Below are positions 45,235-53,834 of a stretch of DNA of 64,000 bases, piece after piece. The stretch comes from Rhizobium sp. BK399 (GTDB taxonomy: Bacteria; Pseudomonadota; Alphaproteobacteria; Rhizobiales; Rhizobiaceae). Location of the stretch: assembly GCF_014194695.1 (NCBI RefSeq), contig NZ_JACIAH010000018.1, positions 49,280 through 113,279 on the forward strand. Direction: 5' to 3'. The position numbers were made by a program, and so were the translations under genes. Within the stretch, counting starts at the first letter, position 1, and the number at the start of each line of letters is the position of its first letter. A model generated the notes under the pieces. The model ran no database searches, had not been told where the DNA came from, and saw nothing but the letters and a program-made list of their open reading frames with translations.

Positions 45235-46560
45235 CTATTCTGCCGCGCTGGCGTAGGGGTTGTGTGGCCGCGTGAGACCAAGGTGATCACGCAATGTGCG
45301 GCCGGCGTATTCGTGCCTGAACAGACCGCGGCGACGCAGGATCGGAACCACCTCATCGACGAAGACTTCAAGCCCGTGCGGCAGCACATCGGGCATGAGG
45401 TTGAAACCATCGGCCGCACCGGCGCTGAACCATGTCTCTATATCGTCGGCGATCGCGGCAGGCGTGCCGACAATCGTGCGATGCCCGGTGCCGCCGTTGA
45501 GCGCGCGGATCAGGCCCCGAACGGTCAATCCCTGCCGCCGCGCGAGCGCCAGCGTGGCGTGGAAGAACGTGTGCCCGCCGTCGGCCGGCAGCGGAATGTC
45601 CTCAGGCAAGGGCTTGTCGAGTTCGAGCTTCTTCTGATTGACCTGCAGGACACCGGCCAGTCGGGCAAGGCTGTATTCAAGCGGAATGAGGTCGCGCAGT
45701 TCTTCCTGTCTGCGCCTTGCTTCCGCTTCCGTGCTGCCGATGATGGTGGCGAGGCCCGCGAGCACGAGGATGCTGTTTTCCGAGCGACCGAAACGAACGG
45801 CGCGACGGCGCAGATCCCTGGCGTAATCCAGCGACTCTTCGAAGGATTGCGAGGCGGAGAATACCGCTTCGGCATGTGCGGCGGCGAGTTCACGCCCGTC
45901 GTCTGATCCGCCCGCCTGCACGAGAACCGGGTGCCCCTGTGGTGGGCGCGGAATATTGTGCGGCCCATGCACGGAGAAGTGCTTGCCGCTGTGAGCGATG
46001 GGGTGGACACGACCGGGATCGACGAAACGTCCGGTCGCGACGTCACCGACAAAGGCCTCTTCCTCCCAGCTGTCCCATAGCGCCTTGACCACGGAGGCAA
46101 ACTCGCTGGCCCGCTCATAGCGGCTGGCATGGGCTACCGGCTTTTCAAGGCCGAAGTTCCTGCTTTGCGCCAGATCCGCGCTGGTGACGATGTTCCAGCC
46201 GGCGCGTCCGCCGCTGGCATGATCGAGCGTCGCGAAGCGCCGGGCGATGTTGTAGGGTTCGTTGTAAGTGGTGGAGGCCGTGCCGATCAGCCCGATCCGT
46301 TCCGTGCTGGCCGCGACAATTGCAAGCACGATGGTCGGTTCCAGCGAGGTGAGCGGGCGAAAGTCGATGCGGTCCGATATGGCCGCCTGGTCGGCCAGGA
46401 AGACGGCATCGAATGTGCCCCGTTCCGCGATGTCAGCGACCTTGATGTAGTGGTTGATGTCGAAGGAGGCGCGGGGGTCGCTGCCTTCCATGCGCCAGGC
46501 CGCTGGGGAGAACCCCGAGTGCAGGATATTGATGTTGAGATGAAGCTGCCGTCGGCTCAT
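45235..46560 (-). CDS. LLM-class flavin monooxygenase (NtaA/SnaA/DszA family)
   Basis: This 441-residue DszA-family enzyme has FSPAAWRMEG, FDAVFLADQAA, ASTTYNEPYNIARRFATLDHASGG (in part), AGWNIVTSAD, HGPHNIPRPPQGHPVLVQAG and a C-terminal FRHEYAGRTLRDHLGL. It needs reduced FMN and oxygen. Its start overlaps the stop of the upstream DszC-like gene by four bases, so the pair is translated together, as in other DszC-DszA-type modules. It is about 40 percent alike by eye to the paralogue at 48.1-49.5 kb, an estimate not computed. Confidence 0.88.
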   Translation of the reverse strand: MSRRQLHLNINILHSGFSPAAWRMEGSDPRASFDINHYIKVADIAERGTFDAVFLADQAAISDRIDFRPLTSLEPTIVLAIVAASTERIGLIGTASTTYNEPYNIARRFATLDHASGGRAGWNIVTSADLAQSRNFGLEKPVAHASRYERASEFASVVKALWDSWEEEAFVGDVATGRFVDPGRVHPIAHSGKHFSVHGPHNIPRPPQGHPVLVQAGGSDDGRELAAAHAEAVFSASQSFEESLDYARDLRRRAVRFGRSENSILVLAGLATIIGSTEAEARRRQEELRDLIPLEYSLARLAGVLQVNQKKLELDKPLPEDIPLPADGGHTFFHATLALARRQGLTVRGLIRALNGGTGHRTIVGTPAAIADDIETWFSAGAADGFNLMPDVLPHGLEVFVDEVVPILRRRGLFRHEYAGRTLRDHLGLTRPHNPYASAAE

Positions 46561-47777
46561 TGGAATATCCCCGGCTCGGGATAGTCGCCGGTCAGGAACC
46601 AGGAGCCGACATTCTGGGTCTTATATTCTGCCGGATTGTGAAGAGTGTGGATACGGACGTTGCGCCAGAAGCGATCGAAGCCGTACGGCCGGACGGCGGA
46701 ACGAGCACCCATCACCTCAAATATTTCGCTGGTGACCTCGAGCGCGACCTTGCCCGCGAGCACATTGGCGGAAGCAACCGCAATCGCGGTGGCGCCGCGC
46801 TCCTCGGCCGTCAGCGCCGGGCCTTTGGCATAGGCCGTATCGATGGCGACCGCGGCTCTGTCAGCCAGTGCGGTAGTGGCCTGCACCTTGGTCCAGAGTT
46901 CACCGTACTGTCGCTTGATCCACGGGTCGTCCGAATGGCGTTCGACACCGGAGTAGATCCACGGCCGAGATTTCGTGATCGTATAATCCCGTGCTGCGAT
47001 CAGGGCGCCTTGCGCGCTGCCGATGAAGACGTTGAGGAGAACGCTCTGCTGTTGCTGCGGAATGAGAAGGGCAGCCGGATCCCTGGGGCGTTCCGACAAG
47101 ATCTCCTCATCCTTCACGGTGACATCCTTGTAGAAGACACGGCCGCTGCCGGTCTGCCGTTGTCCGATGCCATCCCAATCGTCGGCGATCGTTATGCCAT
47201 CGCGATTGGCGGGAATATAGGCGAAGCTGCGCGCGTTCGTTTCCTCGTCTTCCCATGCGACCATCAGATAATCGGCGACGTGCGAGCCGGAAGCGAACGG
47301 CCGATAGCCGTTCAGGAGGACGCCACCTTCTATCCTCTTGCCGAAGAGGCTTTTGGAGAAGCTGTTCGTGGTGTTGCCCCAGAACCACCGACCCTTGGCC
47401 GATTGCCGCAGGATCGCGGCCGATCGTTCGTCACTACCCCCCGTCAGGGCATTCTGGATGGGGCTGAAGTGGTAGCCGAAAAGGTGGCCAAGCGACCCGT
47501 CGACCTTGGCGAACTCACGCACGATGCGCAGAGCGGTCGAATAGGGCTGTCCCTCACCACCGAATTCCGTGGGAATGAGCAGATTGACGAGGCCGCTGTC
47601 CTTGAGAAGCCGGACCTGCTCTGTCGGCCGCCCGCCCTGTTGATCCCGCTCGACGGCATCGACAGCGAAGATGTTCCTGAGCTCGACCGCCTTGGCGAGA
47701 TAGGGATCGGTCTGGTCCGGCTCGAAGAGGACGGGAGGCAGCAGGGCTGGTTCGAAGCCTGAGGGCTTTACGGTCAT
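46557..47777 (-). CDS. DszC-like monooxygenase of acyl-CoA dehydrogenase fold
   Basis: This 406-residue protein has EFGGEGQPYSTALRIVREFAKVDGSLGHLFGYH, DDWDGIGQRQTGSG and WIYSGVERHSDDPWIKRQYG, wording characteristic of DszC-type dibenzothiophene monooxygenases and relatives. GARSA and FDRFWRNVRIHTLHNPAEYK close the C-terminus. The ATG at 47777 has GGAGATAAG upstream; a longer upstream frame overlaps the DUF3088 gene and is not homologous. It is the upstream half of a coupled pair with the DszA-type gene at 45.2 kb. A near-twin pair lies at 48.1-50.7 kb. Confidence 0.88.
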   Translation of the reverse strand: MTVKPSGFEPALLPPVLFEPDQTDPYLAKAVELRNIFAVDAVERDQQGGRPTEQVRLLKDSGLVNLLIPTEFGGEGQPYSTALRIVREFAKVDGSLGHLFGYHFSPIQNALTGGSDERSAAILRQSAKGRWFWGNTTNSFSKSLFGKRIEGGVLLNGYRPFASGSHVADYLMVAWEDEETNARSFAYIPANRDGITIADDWDGIGQRQTGSGRVFYKDVTVKDEEILSERPRDPAALLIPQQQQSVLLNVFIGSAQGALIAARDYTITKSRPWIYSGVERHSDDPWIKRQYGELWTKVQATTALADRAAVAIDTAYAKGPALTAEERGATAIAVASANVLAGKVALEVTSEIFEVMGARSAVRPYGFDRFWRNVRIHTLHNPAEYKTQNVGSWFLTGDYPEPGIFQ

Positions 47778-47790
47778 CGTCTTATCTCCG

Positions 47791-48132
47791 TCAGTCGTGA
47801 AGTCGCGGAAAGCCATGCCGCTCTGAAAGCAATTCGAGAATGCGGCTGGTCTTGGAAACGAAGCGCTTGCCTTTCCAGTCCGCAGCATCGGGCGGCGGGT
47901 TGGATGCGAGGACCAGCACCGGCAAGGACTGGTTTTCCTCGCCAACCGCCTCGATCACCTGTGTGCGCGGGCGAGGGAAGGGAACTCTGTGCACCTCGAT
48001 GCGGGCAGCAAGCTCGGGAAAGCTCGAAAGTACCCCCTCGATCGCATTGCAATGGGGGCAGACGAACGTCTGCCCAGGGTGCGTCGGGTCCGAGAAACCG
48101 GGGGCGATGAGAAAAAGCGTATCGCGGCTCAT
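47791..48132 (-). CDS. DUF3088 family thioredoxin-like protein
   Basis: This 113-residue protein matches the DUF3088 family: DTLFLIAPGF, FVCPHCNAIEG with a CxxC pair near residues 25-28, RVPFPRPR and a final ISRILELLSERHGFP-like stretch. The fold appears thioredoxin-like. It sits between two DszC-DszA-type pairs, 13 bases before one and 10 bases after the other, so it is part of the operon. A redox or flavin-handling helper role is possible; no function is established. Confidence 0.8.
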   Translation of the reverse strand: MSRDTLFLIAPGFSDPTHPGQTFVCPHCNAIEGVLSSFPELAARIEVHRVPFPRPRTQVIEAVGEENQSLPVLVLASNPPPDAADWKGKRFVSKTSRILELLSERHGFPRLHD

Positions 48133-48142
48133 GTCTTTTCCC

Positions 48143-49501
48143 CTACTCGGCCGCGACTGCGCCGTGAATGACGGTATGGCTGTTTTCGGGGCGCTTCAGG
48201 CCAAGGTTTTCGCGCAGTGTCGTACCCTCATACTCGTGGCGGAAGAGACCGCGCCGTCGCAGTTCCGGCACCACAAGCTCGATGAAATCAGAGAGCCCGC
48301 CCGGCATGATCGGCGCCATGATGTTGAAGCCGTCAGCTCCATAGTTTTCGAAGCGCTCTTCCAGCGTATCGGCAATCTCCGTCGGCGTGCCCACGACCTG
48401 CCAGTGGCCGCGCGCACCGGCGATGCGAAGGTAGAGCTGGCGGATCGTCAGGCTCTCGCGCCGGGCAAGATCCAGAACCAGTGCCTGCCGGCTCTTGCCG
48501 GCATTTGTCGCAGGCGGATTTTCGGGCACCGGTCCATCGAGCGGATAATCCCGGAGGTCGAGGCCCGAGAGCTGGGAAATCAGATTCAATCCGACCTCCG
48601 GCTGGATGAGTTCCTGAAGGGATTCGAACTTCTCCTGCGCCTCCGATTGTGTGCGGCCGACGACCGGGAAAATGCCGGGCAGGATCTTCAGGTCGTCGTG
48701 CGAGCGACCGTATTTCGCTAACCGTCCCTTGACGTCGGCGTAGAAGCTCGTTGCTTCCTCCAGGGTGATCTGGGCGGCAAAGACGGCTTCCGCCGTGCGG
48801 GCGGCAAGCTCCTTGCCGGGCTCGGAGGCGCCGGCCTGGACGACAACCGGTCGCCCCTGTGGCGAGCGCGGAATGTTGAGCGGGCCGCGGACCTTGAAAT
48901 GCTTTCCACTGTGATCGAGCCGATGCAGCTTGGCCGGGTCGAAATAGCGGCCGCTTTCGCGATCCCGCAGGAAAGCATCGTCTTCCCAGCTGTCCCATAG
49001 GCCGAGCACGACGTCGGCGAATTCCTCCGCCCGTTCGTAGCGGTCAGAATGGAGGATCTGCGTCTCATGGCCGAAATTGAAGGCGGCGTCGGGGTCGGCG
49101 GAGGTCACCAGGTTCCAGCCGGCTCGACCGCCGCTCAGCCGGTCGAGCGAGCCGAACTGCCGGGCGAGATTATAGGGGTCGGAGTAGCTGGTGGAGGCGG
49201 TGGCGATCAGCCCGATATTGCGGGTGACGGAAGACAGCGCGGAGAGCAGGGTGATGGGCTCGAAGGGATAAACACCGCTATGAGCCTTGCGGCTTGCGGC
49301 CTCGACATCCTTGATGCGCGCGGCGACGCCATCCGCGAAAAAGATCGTGTCGAACTTCGCCGCTTCGGCGAGCTTGGCCAATTCCAGGTAGTTCTCGAAC
49401 TCGGTACCGACGGAAGCCTTTGGATGACGCCATGCGGCGACGTGATGCCCGGTGAAGAGCAGAAATGCGCCGAGCTTGATCTTGTCCTTGCGTTTCGCCA
49501 T
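48143..49501 (-). CDS. LLM-class flavin monooxygenase (NtaA/SnaA/DszA family), second pair
   Basis: This 452-residue DszA-family enzyme has GAFLLFTGHHVAAWRHP, FDTIFFADGVA, FEPITLLSALSSVT, GRAGWNLVTSADPDAAFNFG (in part), RGPLNIPRSPQGRPVVVQAG and a C-terminal FRHEYEGTTLRENLGLKRP. AAAGGAA precedes the ATG at 49501. It begins 11 bases after the paired DszC-like gene. It is closer in wording to the monooxygenase at 13.2 kb than to its neighbour at 45.2 kb. Reduced FMN must come from a separate reductase. Confidence 0.89.
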   Translation of the reverse strand: MAKRKDKIKLGAFLLFTGHHVAAWRHPKASVGTEFENYLELAKLAEAAKFDTIFFADGVAARIKDVEAASRKAHSGVYPFEPITLLSALSSVTRNIGLIATASTSYSDPYNLARQFGSLDRLSGGRAGWNLVTSADPDAAFNFGHETQILHSDRYERAEEFADVVLGLWDSWEDDAFLRDRESGRYFDPAKLHRLDHSGKHFKVRGPLNIPRSPQGRPVVVQAGASEPGKELAARTAEAVFAAQITLEEATSFYADVKGRLAKYGRSHDDLKILPGIFPVVGRTQSEAQEKFESLQELIQPEVGLNLISQLSGLDLRDYPLDGPVPENPPATNAGKSRQALVLDLARRESLTIRQLYLRIAGARGHWQVVGTPTEIADTLEERFENYGADGFNIMAPIMPGGLSDFIELVVPELRRRGLFRHEYEGTTLRENLGLKRPENSHTVIHGAVAAE

Positions 49502-49512
49502 TGCGGTTCCTT

Positions 49513-50691
49513 TCAGCGATAGATGGCCGGCACGGGAAATTCGCCTGTCAGCAGCCAGGTGCCGACGGTGCGTTTCTTGTACTCGGCGGGATTGTGGAGT
49601 GTGTGGGTCCTGACATTGCGCCAGAAGCGGTCGAAGCCATTGGCATTGGTCGCCGAGCGGGCGCCCATGACCTCGAAGACCTCGCTGGAGACGGCAAGCC
49701 CGACCTCGCCGGCATAGACGTTCGCCGTCGCGATATCGATCGCGGCCGCGCCACGGCCCGCGGCGGTCAGCGAAGGCCCTGCGGCGTAGGCAGCATCGAG
49801 GCTGCGCGCGGCCTTGTCGGCCAGCTCCGTTGCCGCAAGAGTGCGGATATAGAGGTCGCCGTATTGGCGCTTGATCCAGGGGTCGTCGGTGTGCCGCTCG
49901 ACGCCGGAATAGACCCATGGCCGCGAACTCGTCGTCGTATAGCTGCGGCCCTCCTCCAGTATGCCCTGTGCGCTGCCGACGAAGACGTTGAGCAGGACGC
50001 TTTGCTGAAGGAGCGATGTGAGCGAGGAATAGGGTGTCAACGGCACCTCGGGCGAGCTGATCAGCTCGTCGTCTTGAACCTCAAGATCCACGAAGCGGAC
50101 CGTGCCGCTGCCGGTCTGCCGCTGGCCGATGCCGTCCCAGTCGTTCACAATGACAATGCCGTCGCGGTCGGCGGGAACGGCGGCGGTCAGTCGGGCGCCA
50201 TCGCCATTCTCCCAGGAAACCTGGATGTAATCGGCGACATGCGTGCCCGAGGAGAACGGGCGACTGCCGTTGATGATCCAGCCGGTCGCCGTCCGTTCGC
50301 CGCTCGATGTTTTCGATAACGCGTTTCCGGAATTGCTCCAGATCCAGTTGCCGGCCGCCGAGCCAGTCAGCCATTTCTCTTTCTGCGCGGCCGAGCCGCG
50401 AAACAGGATGAGGTTGAGCGGCAGGTGGTGATAGCCGAAGAGATGGGCGAGCGATCCGTCGGTTTTCGCAAACTCCCTGACGATGCGCAGGATCGTTGGC
50501 CATGAGGCGCCCTGGCCGCCGTACTTCCTGGCGATCTGCGCCGAAGGCAGGCCGCTTTCTTTCAGGAGCCTGATCTGGTCGACTGGCCTGCCGCCCTGTT
50601 TGTCTCTCTCGACGGCATCGAGATGAAACGCCTGGCGCAGTTCGCTCGCCTTTGCCAGAAGCGTGTCGTCAGCATCTGTTACGAACGGCAT
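49513..50691 (-). CDS. DszC-like monooxygenase of acyl-CoA dehydrogenase fold, second pair
   Basis: This 392-residue paralogue of the gene at 46.6 kb shares KYGGQGASWPTILRIVREFAKTDGSLAHLFGYHH (in part), NDWDGIGQRQTGSG and WVYSGVERHTDDPWIKRQYG with it. The close match shows a tandem duplication of the DszC-DszA pair. It is the first gene of this leftward operon, with GGGAGGC before the ATG at 50691. Divergent from the third binding-protein gene. Substrate is probably an aromatic or heterocyclic sulfur compound, not certain. Confidence 0.89.
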   Translation of the reverse strand: MPFVTDADDTLLAKASELRQAFHLDAVERDKQGGRPVDQIRLLKESGLPSAQIARKYGGQGASWPTILRIVREFAKTDGSLAHLFGYHHLPLNLILFRGSAAQKEKWLTGSAAGNWIWSNSGNALSKTSSGERTATGWIINGSRPFSSGTHVADYIQVSWENGDGARLTAAVPADRDGIVIVNDWDGIGQRQTGSGTVRFVDLEVQDDELISSPEVPLTPYSSLTSLLQQSVLLNVFVGSAQGILEEGRSYTTTSSRPWVYSGVERHTDDPWIKRQYGDLYIRTLAATELADKAARSLDAAYAAGPSLTAAGRGAAAIDIATANVYAGEVGLAVSSEVFEVMGARSATNANGFDRFWRNVRTHTLHNPAEYKKRTVGTWLLTGEFPVPAIYR

Positions 50692-51042
50692 TTTGCCTCC
50701 CGGAAATGACGGTAGGACGGGCGTGTGCCCGCCTATTTCCCGTCAACGGTTGGCTGGCCGGCCGTTCAAGTCCAGAAATATCTGTTTGATTTCACGGAAA
50801 GAAATTCTTTTACCGGTGCGCTCGATTTCTGCGTTTCGTCGCGGTGCTCATCGGCGAAAACACCATCCTGTCAAATCGCGGAAATTGAGCAGCTTTTCCT
50901 CTGTGTTACGCCGACGTCGAACAATCGTCCGGAGGCAATTATTCTTTCCCGGACGAGAAGAAACTTTCACTTCGGCTTTCGAGGCGCAGCACTGAAGCTT
51001 CCCCTCAGCGGACCACAATCCAACCCGAGAGGAGCTCTTCGC
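50692..51042. promoter_or_regulatory. Divergent control region before the third binding-protein gene
   Basis: These 351 bases carry the promoters of the leftward monooxygenase operon and of the rightward binding-protein operon. At 50945-50963 the motif TTTC-CCGGACGAGAA-GAAA closely matches the box at 43418-43437, in the same orientation relative to the binding-protein gene. No coding frame with homology was found in the first 105 codons of the long upstream frame. Confidence 0.45.
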
Positions 51043-52641
51043 GTGTCCATCAACCGTCGCAGTTTCAACCAGCTGATGTTGCTTGCAAGCGCTAGCACCT
51101 TGCTCCCGTCGATCTCATTTGGACAAGGCGCTGCACCGGCGACGGGCGGCACCTTGAACTGGCTCTACCGGGTGGATCCCGGCAATGCTCTCTTTGCCAT
51201 CAACACATCGTCGGGCACCGGCCAGGCGATCGGCCCGAAGATCGTTGAGGGCCTGCTCACCTTCGACCTCGACGTCAAGCCGCAGCCGCTGCTGGCGACG
51301 GAGTGGTCTGTTTCCGACGACAATCTTCGCTACACGTTCAAGCTGCGTAAGGGCGTGAAGTGGCACGACGGCAAGGACTTCACCTCCGATGACGTCGCCT
51401 TCTCGATCTTCCGGCTGAAGGAGGCGCATCCGCGCGGTCGCATCACCTATCAGAACGTGGTGGCGGTGGAGACGCCGGATCCGCTGACCGCGGTTATCGT
51501 GTTGTCGAAGCCGGCTCCGTTCCTGCTCTCGGCGCAGTCGAGCTCGGAGTCGCCGATCGTGCCGAAGCACATCTTCGAGAAGCTGGCGCCTGGTGACGGG
51601 CAGACGCTGCAAACAGCGATAGGGACAGGTCCCTTCAAGCTGACGGAATGGGTTGCGGGCAGCCACCTGATCTTCGAACGCAATCCGGACTATTGGGACG
51701 CGGGCAAGCCCTATCTCGACCGCATCATCCTACGCGTCGTCACCGATCCGGCCGCCCGGTCCGCGGCCCTGGAGACCGGTGAAGCCGACATCGGCGACAA
51801 TCCGGTGCCGCTTGCCGATCTCGAGCGGCTGAAGCAGGTCCCCAATCTCATCGTCGACACGACCACCTACGCCTATTCCGGCCCGCAGCAGCAATTGTTC
51901 TTCAACTACGACAATCGGCTGTTTGCCAAGCGCGAGGTCCGGCTTGCCATCGCCCAGGCGATCAACCTGCAGGAGATCGTCGACGTCGCGCTCTATGGTT
52001 ATGCGCAGGTGTCGCCCAGCCCTGTCAGCACGGCCTTGCCGCAGTGGTACGATAAGAGCGTCGTGGCCCATCCCTACGATACGGCCGCAGCCGAAAAGCT
52101 GCTCGATGAAGCGGGCTATCCGCGCAAGGCGGATGGCAAGCGCTTTGATCTCAGGTTGACCTATAATTCCTACCTGCCGCAAGGCTACGCCGATGTGCTG
52201 AAAAACCAGCTGGAAAAGATCGGCGTTGGAATCGAGATCAAGAAATACGACCTGCCGACCTTCCTGAAGACCGTCTACACCGACCGGGCTTTCGACTTGG
52301 TAGTGGAGTCGCTCTCCAACACCTTCGATCCGTCGCTCGGCATTCAGCGCGCCTACTGGAGCAAGAATTTCAAGATCGGCCTGCCGTTCTCGAATGCAAG
52401 CCACTACGCGAACGCCAAGGCGGATGCGCTGCTCGAGGCGGCCGCCATCGAGCCTGATGAGAAGAAGCGCTGGGAGGTCTGGAGCAAGTTCCAGCATCTG
52501 ATCCATGACGAGGTGGCGTCCGTCGACCTCGTCGCCGCCGGCGCCCAGATCGTCGCCAACAGGAGGGTGAAGAACTACGTGACGGGATCGCAGGGGCTGA
52601 ACTGGAGCTTCGGCGACCTGTGGCTCGATCCGAACGCTTGA
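51043..52641 (+). CDS. ABC transporter substrate-binding protein, family 5 (third copy)
   Basis: This 532-residue binding protein starts at GTG 51043, with AGAGGAG upstream, and has a Tat-like signal SINRRSFNQLMLLASAS ending near SFGQG. RKGVKWHDGKDFTSDDVAFS is the family signature, then GTGPFKLTEWVAGSHL and RNPDYWDAGKPYLD. It heads a rightward operon with rhodanese, DszC-like and DszA-like genes and has no permease of its own. It is homologous throughout to the copies at 31 and 42 kb but diverged, suggesting different ligands sharing one permease. Confidence 0.9.
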   Translation: MSINRRSFNQLMLLASASTLLPSISFGQGAAPATGGTLNWLYRVDPGNALFAINTSSGTGQAIGPKIVEGLLTFDLDVKPQPLLATEWSVSDDNLRYTFKLRKGVKWHDGKDFTSDDVAFSIFRLKEAHPRGRITYQNVVAVETPDPLTAVIVLSKPAPFLLSAQSSSESPIVPKHIFEKLAPGDGQTLQTAIGTGPFKLTEWVAGSHLIFERNPDYWDAGKPYLDRIILRVVTDPAARSAALETGEADIGDNPVPLADLERLKQVPNLIVDTTTYAYSGPQQQLFFNYDNRLFAKREVRLAIAQAINLQEIVDVALYGYAQVSPSPVSTALPQWYDKSVVAHPYDTAAAEKLLDEAGYPRKADGKRFDLRLTYNSYLPQGYADVLKNQLEKIGVGIEIKKYDLPTFLKTVYTDRAFDLVVESLSNTFDPSLGIQRAYWSKNFKIGLPFSNASHYANAKADALLEAAAIEPDEKKRWEVWSKFQHLIHDEVASVDLVAAGAQIVANRRVKNYVTGSQGLNWSFGDLWLDPNA

Positions 52642-52658
52642 TATCAGGAGCAGAAAAC

Positions 52659-53747
52659 ATGACGGGATATTCGATAGACAAGGCCAGATTGACTGATTGG
52701 CTGGGCGATGGGCTGGAACTGGCGGTGCTTGATATCCGGCCAACCGAAGAGGTCGGCTACGCATCGCCGCTGTTTGCGACAAACCTGCCTGCCGAACGCC
52801 TGGACGCCGAACTCGACCGCTTCGTGCCGCGTCGTGTGGTCCGCACGGTTCTGGTCGATGGTGGCGATGGCACGGCCGAAGCGGCTGTCACCCGATTGCG
52901 GCAAACCGGCTGGACGAACATCCATGTTCTGGAAGGCGGCATTCCCGCCTGGGTGGAGGAAGGCGAGGACAAGCTTCCGACCTTCGATATTCCGGGCGTT
53001 GCCTTCGTCACGAAGGTTCGCGACGAGAGAGGGACGCCCGTGGTCTCTGCCGTCGAGCTGAAGGCATTGCGCGATCAGGGTCAGGACGTCATCGTCCTCG
53101 ATACACGCACGCTCGGCGAATATGAAAAGGCGCATGTGCCGGGCGCCGTCGGCGTGCCCGGGGCCGAACTACTGCTGCATTTCAAGGACCTCGTCCCCTC
53201 GACGGAGACGAAGGTCGTGGTTTCCTGCGCCGGCCTGCCGCGCGCTATTCTCGGGGCCCAGACCCTTATTGATGCCGGCGTCGAAAATGCCGTTGCCTAT
53301 CTCGATGACGGGACGCGCGGCTGGACCGACGCGGGCCTCGATCTGGAGACAGGGCGTACCGCAACCTACCACGAGGCGACAGAAACAGCGCGCCGGTTTG
53401 CAAGCGAGTATGGAAAGAGCCTTTCAGCGAAGGACGGTCTGACGTTCGTCGATCGGAAGACGGCCGAGACGTGGAAGGCCGATCCGGTGCGCACAACCTA
53501 CCTCCTGGACGTTCGCACGCCGGACGAGTTTGCGCGCTCGAATCTTCCGGGCTCGATCTCCTCGGAGGGCGGGCAGCTGCTCGGCGTATCCTATCGGACG
53601 ATTGCCGTTCGTGGCGCCCGCGTCGTCCTGGTCGACGATCTCCTGGGTTCGCGCGCCCGCATCGTCGCCCACTGGCTCGCCCGCCGCGGTTTCGAGATCG
53701 CAATCCTGCTTCACGATTTCGGGGCAGAGGAGCGGGCAGCCGCTTAA
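52659..53747 (+). CDS. Three-domain rhodanese-like protein
   Basis: This 362-residue protein carries three rhodanese-like domains (about 8-105, 125-240 and 265-360). Only the middle one has the catalytic cysteine, Cys190 in VVSCAGLPRA. The first (VLVDGGDGTAEAA) and third (VLVDDLLGSRARI) have Gly or Asp there and must be structural or regulatory. Rhodaneses move sulfane sulfur, for example from thiosulfate to cyanide or a thiol. Start at 52659 with AGGAG upstream, 17 bases after the binding protein. Its place beside organosulfur monooxygenases suggests handling of released sulfur. Confidence 0.87.
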   Translation: MTGYSIDKARLTDWLGDGLELAVLDIRPTEEVGYASPLFATNLPAERLDAELDRFVPRRVVRTVLVDGGDGTAEAAVTRLRQTGWTNIHVLEGGIPAWVEEGEDKLPTFDIPGVAFVTKVRDERGTPVVSAVELKALRDQGQDVIVLDTRTLGEYEKAHVPGAVGVPGAELLLHFKDLVPSTETKVVVSCAGLPRAILGAQTLIDAGVENAVAYLDDGTRGWTDAGLDLETGRTATYHEATETARRFASEYGKSLSAKDGLTFVDRKTAETWKADPVRTTYLLDVRTPDEFARSNLPGSISSEGGQLLGVSYRTIAVRGARVVLVDDLLGSRARIVAHWLARRGFEIAILLHDFGAEERAAA

Positions 53748-53780
53748 GGCAGGCCGAGCCTTGGCTGAAATGAGAACCGG

Positions 53781-53815
53781 GCCTAATCGCCGCCGTTAGC
53801 CGGCGGTATTGGGCC
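53781..53815 (+). terminator. Hairpin between rhodanese and DszC-like genes
   Basis: CCGCCG (53790-53795) pairs with CGGCGG (53801-53806). An outer stem, GCCTAAT against ATTGGGC, adds seven pairs with one wobble. There is no T-run, so it may tune transcript levels or RNA stability rather than stop transcription fully. Confidence 0.45.
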
Positions 53816-53834
53816 TGTAACAGGAAAAAACGCC

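Noticed and set aside
46560..47762. Long plus-strand frame of 400 codons across the DszC-like gene, with similar frames at 49501-50319 and 28023-28856.
   Set aside because: Antisense shadows; the minus-strand proteins have full family signatures.
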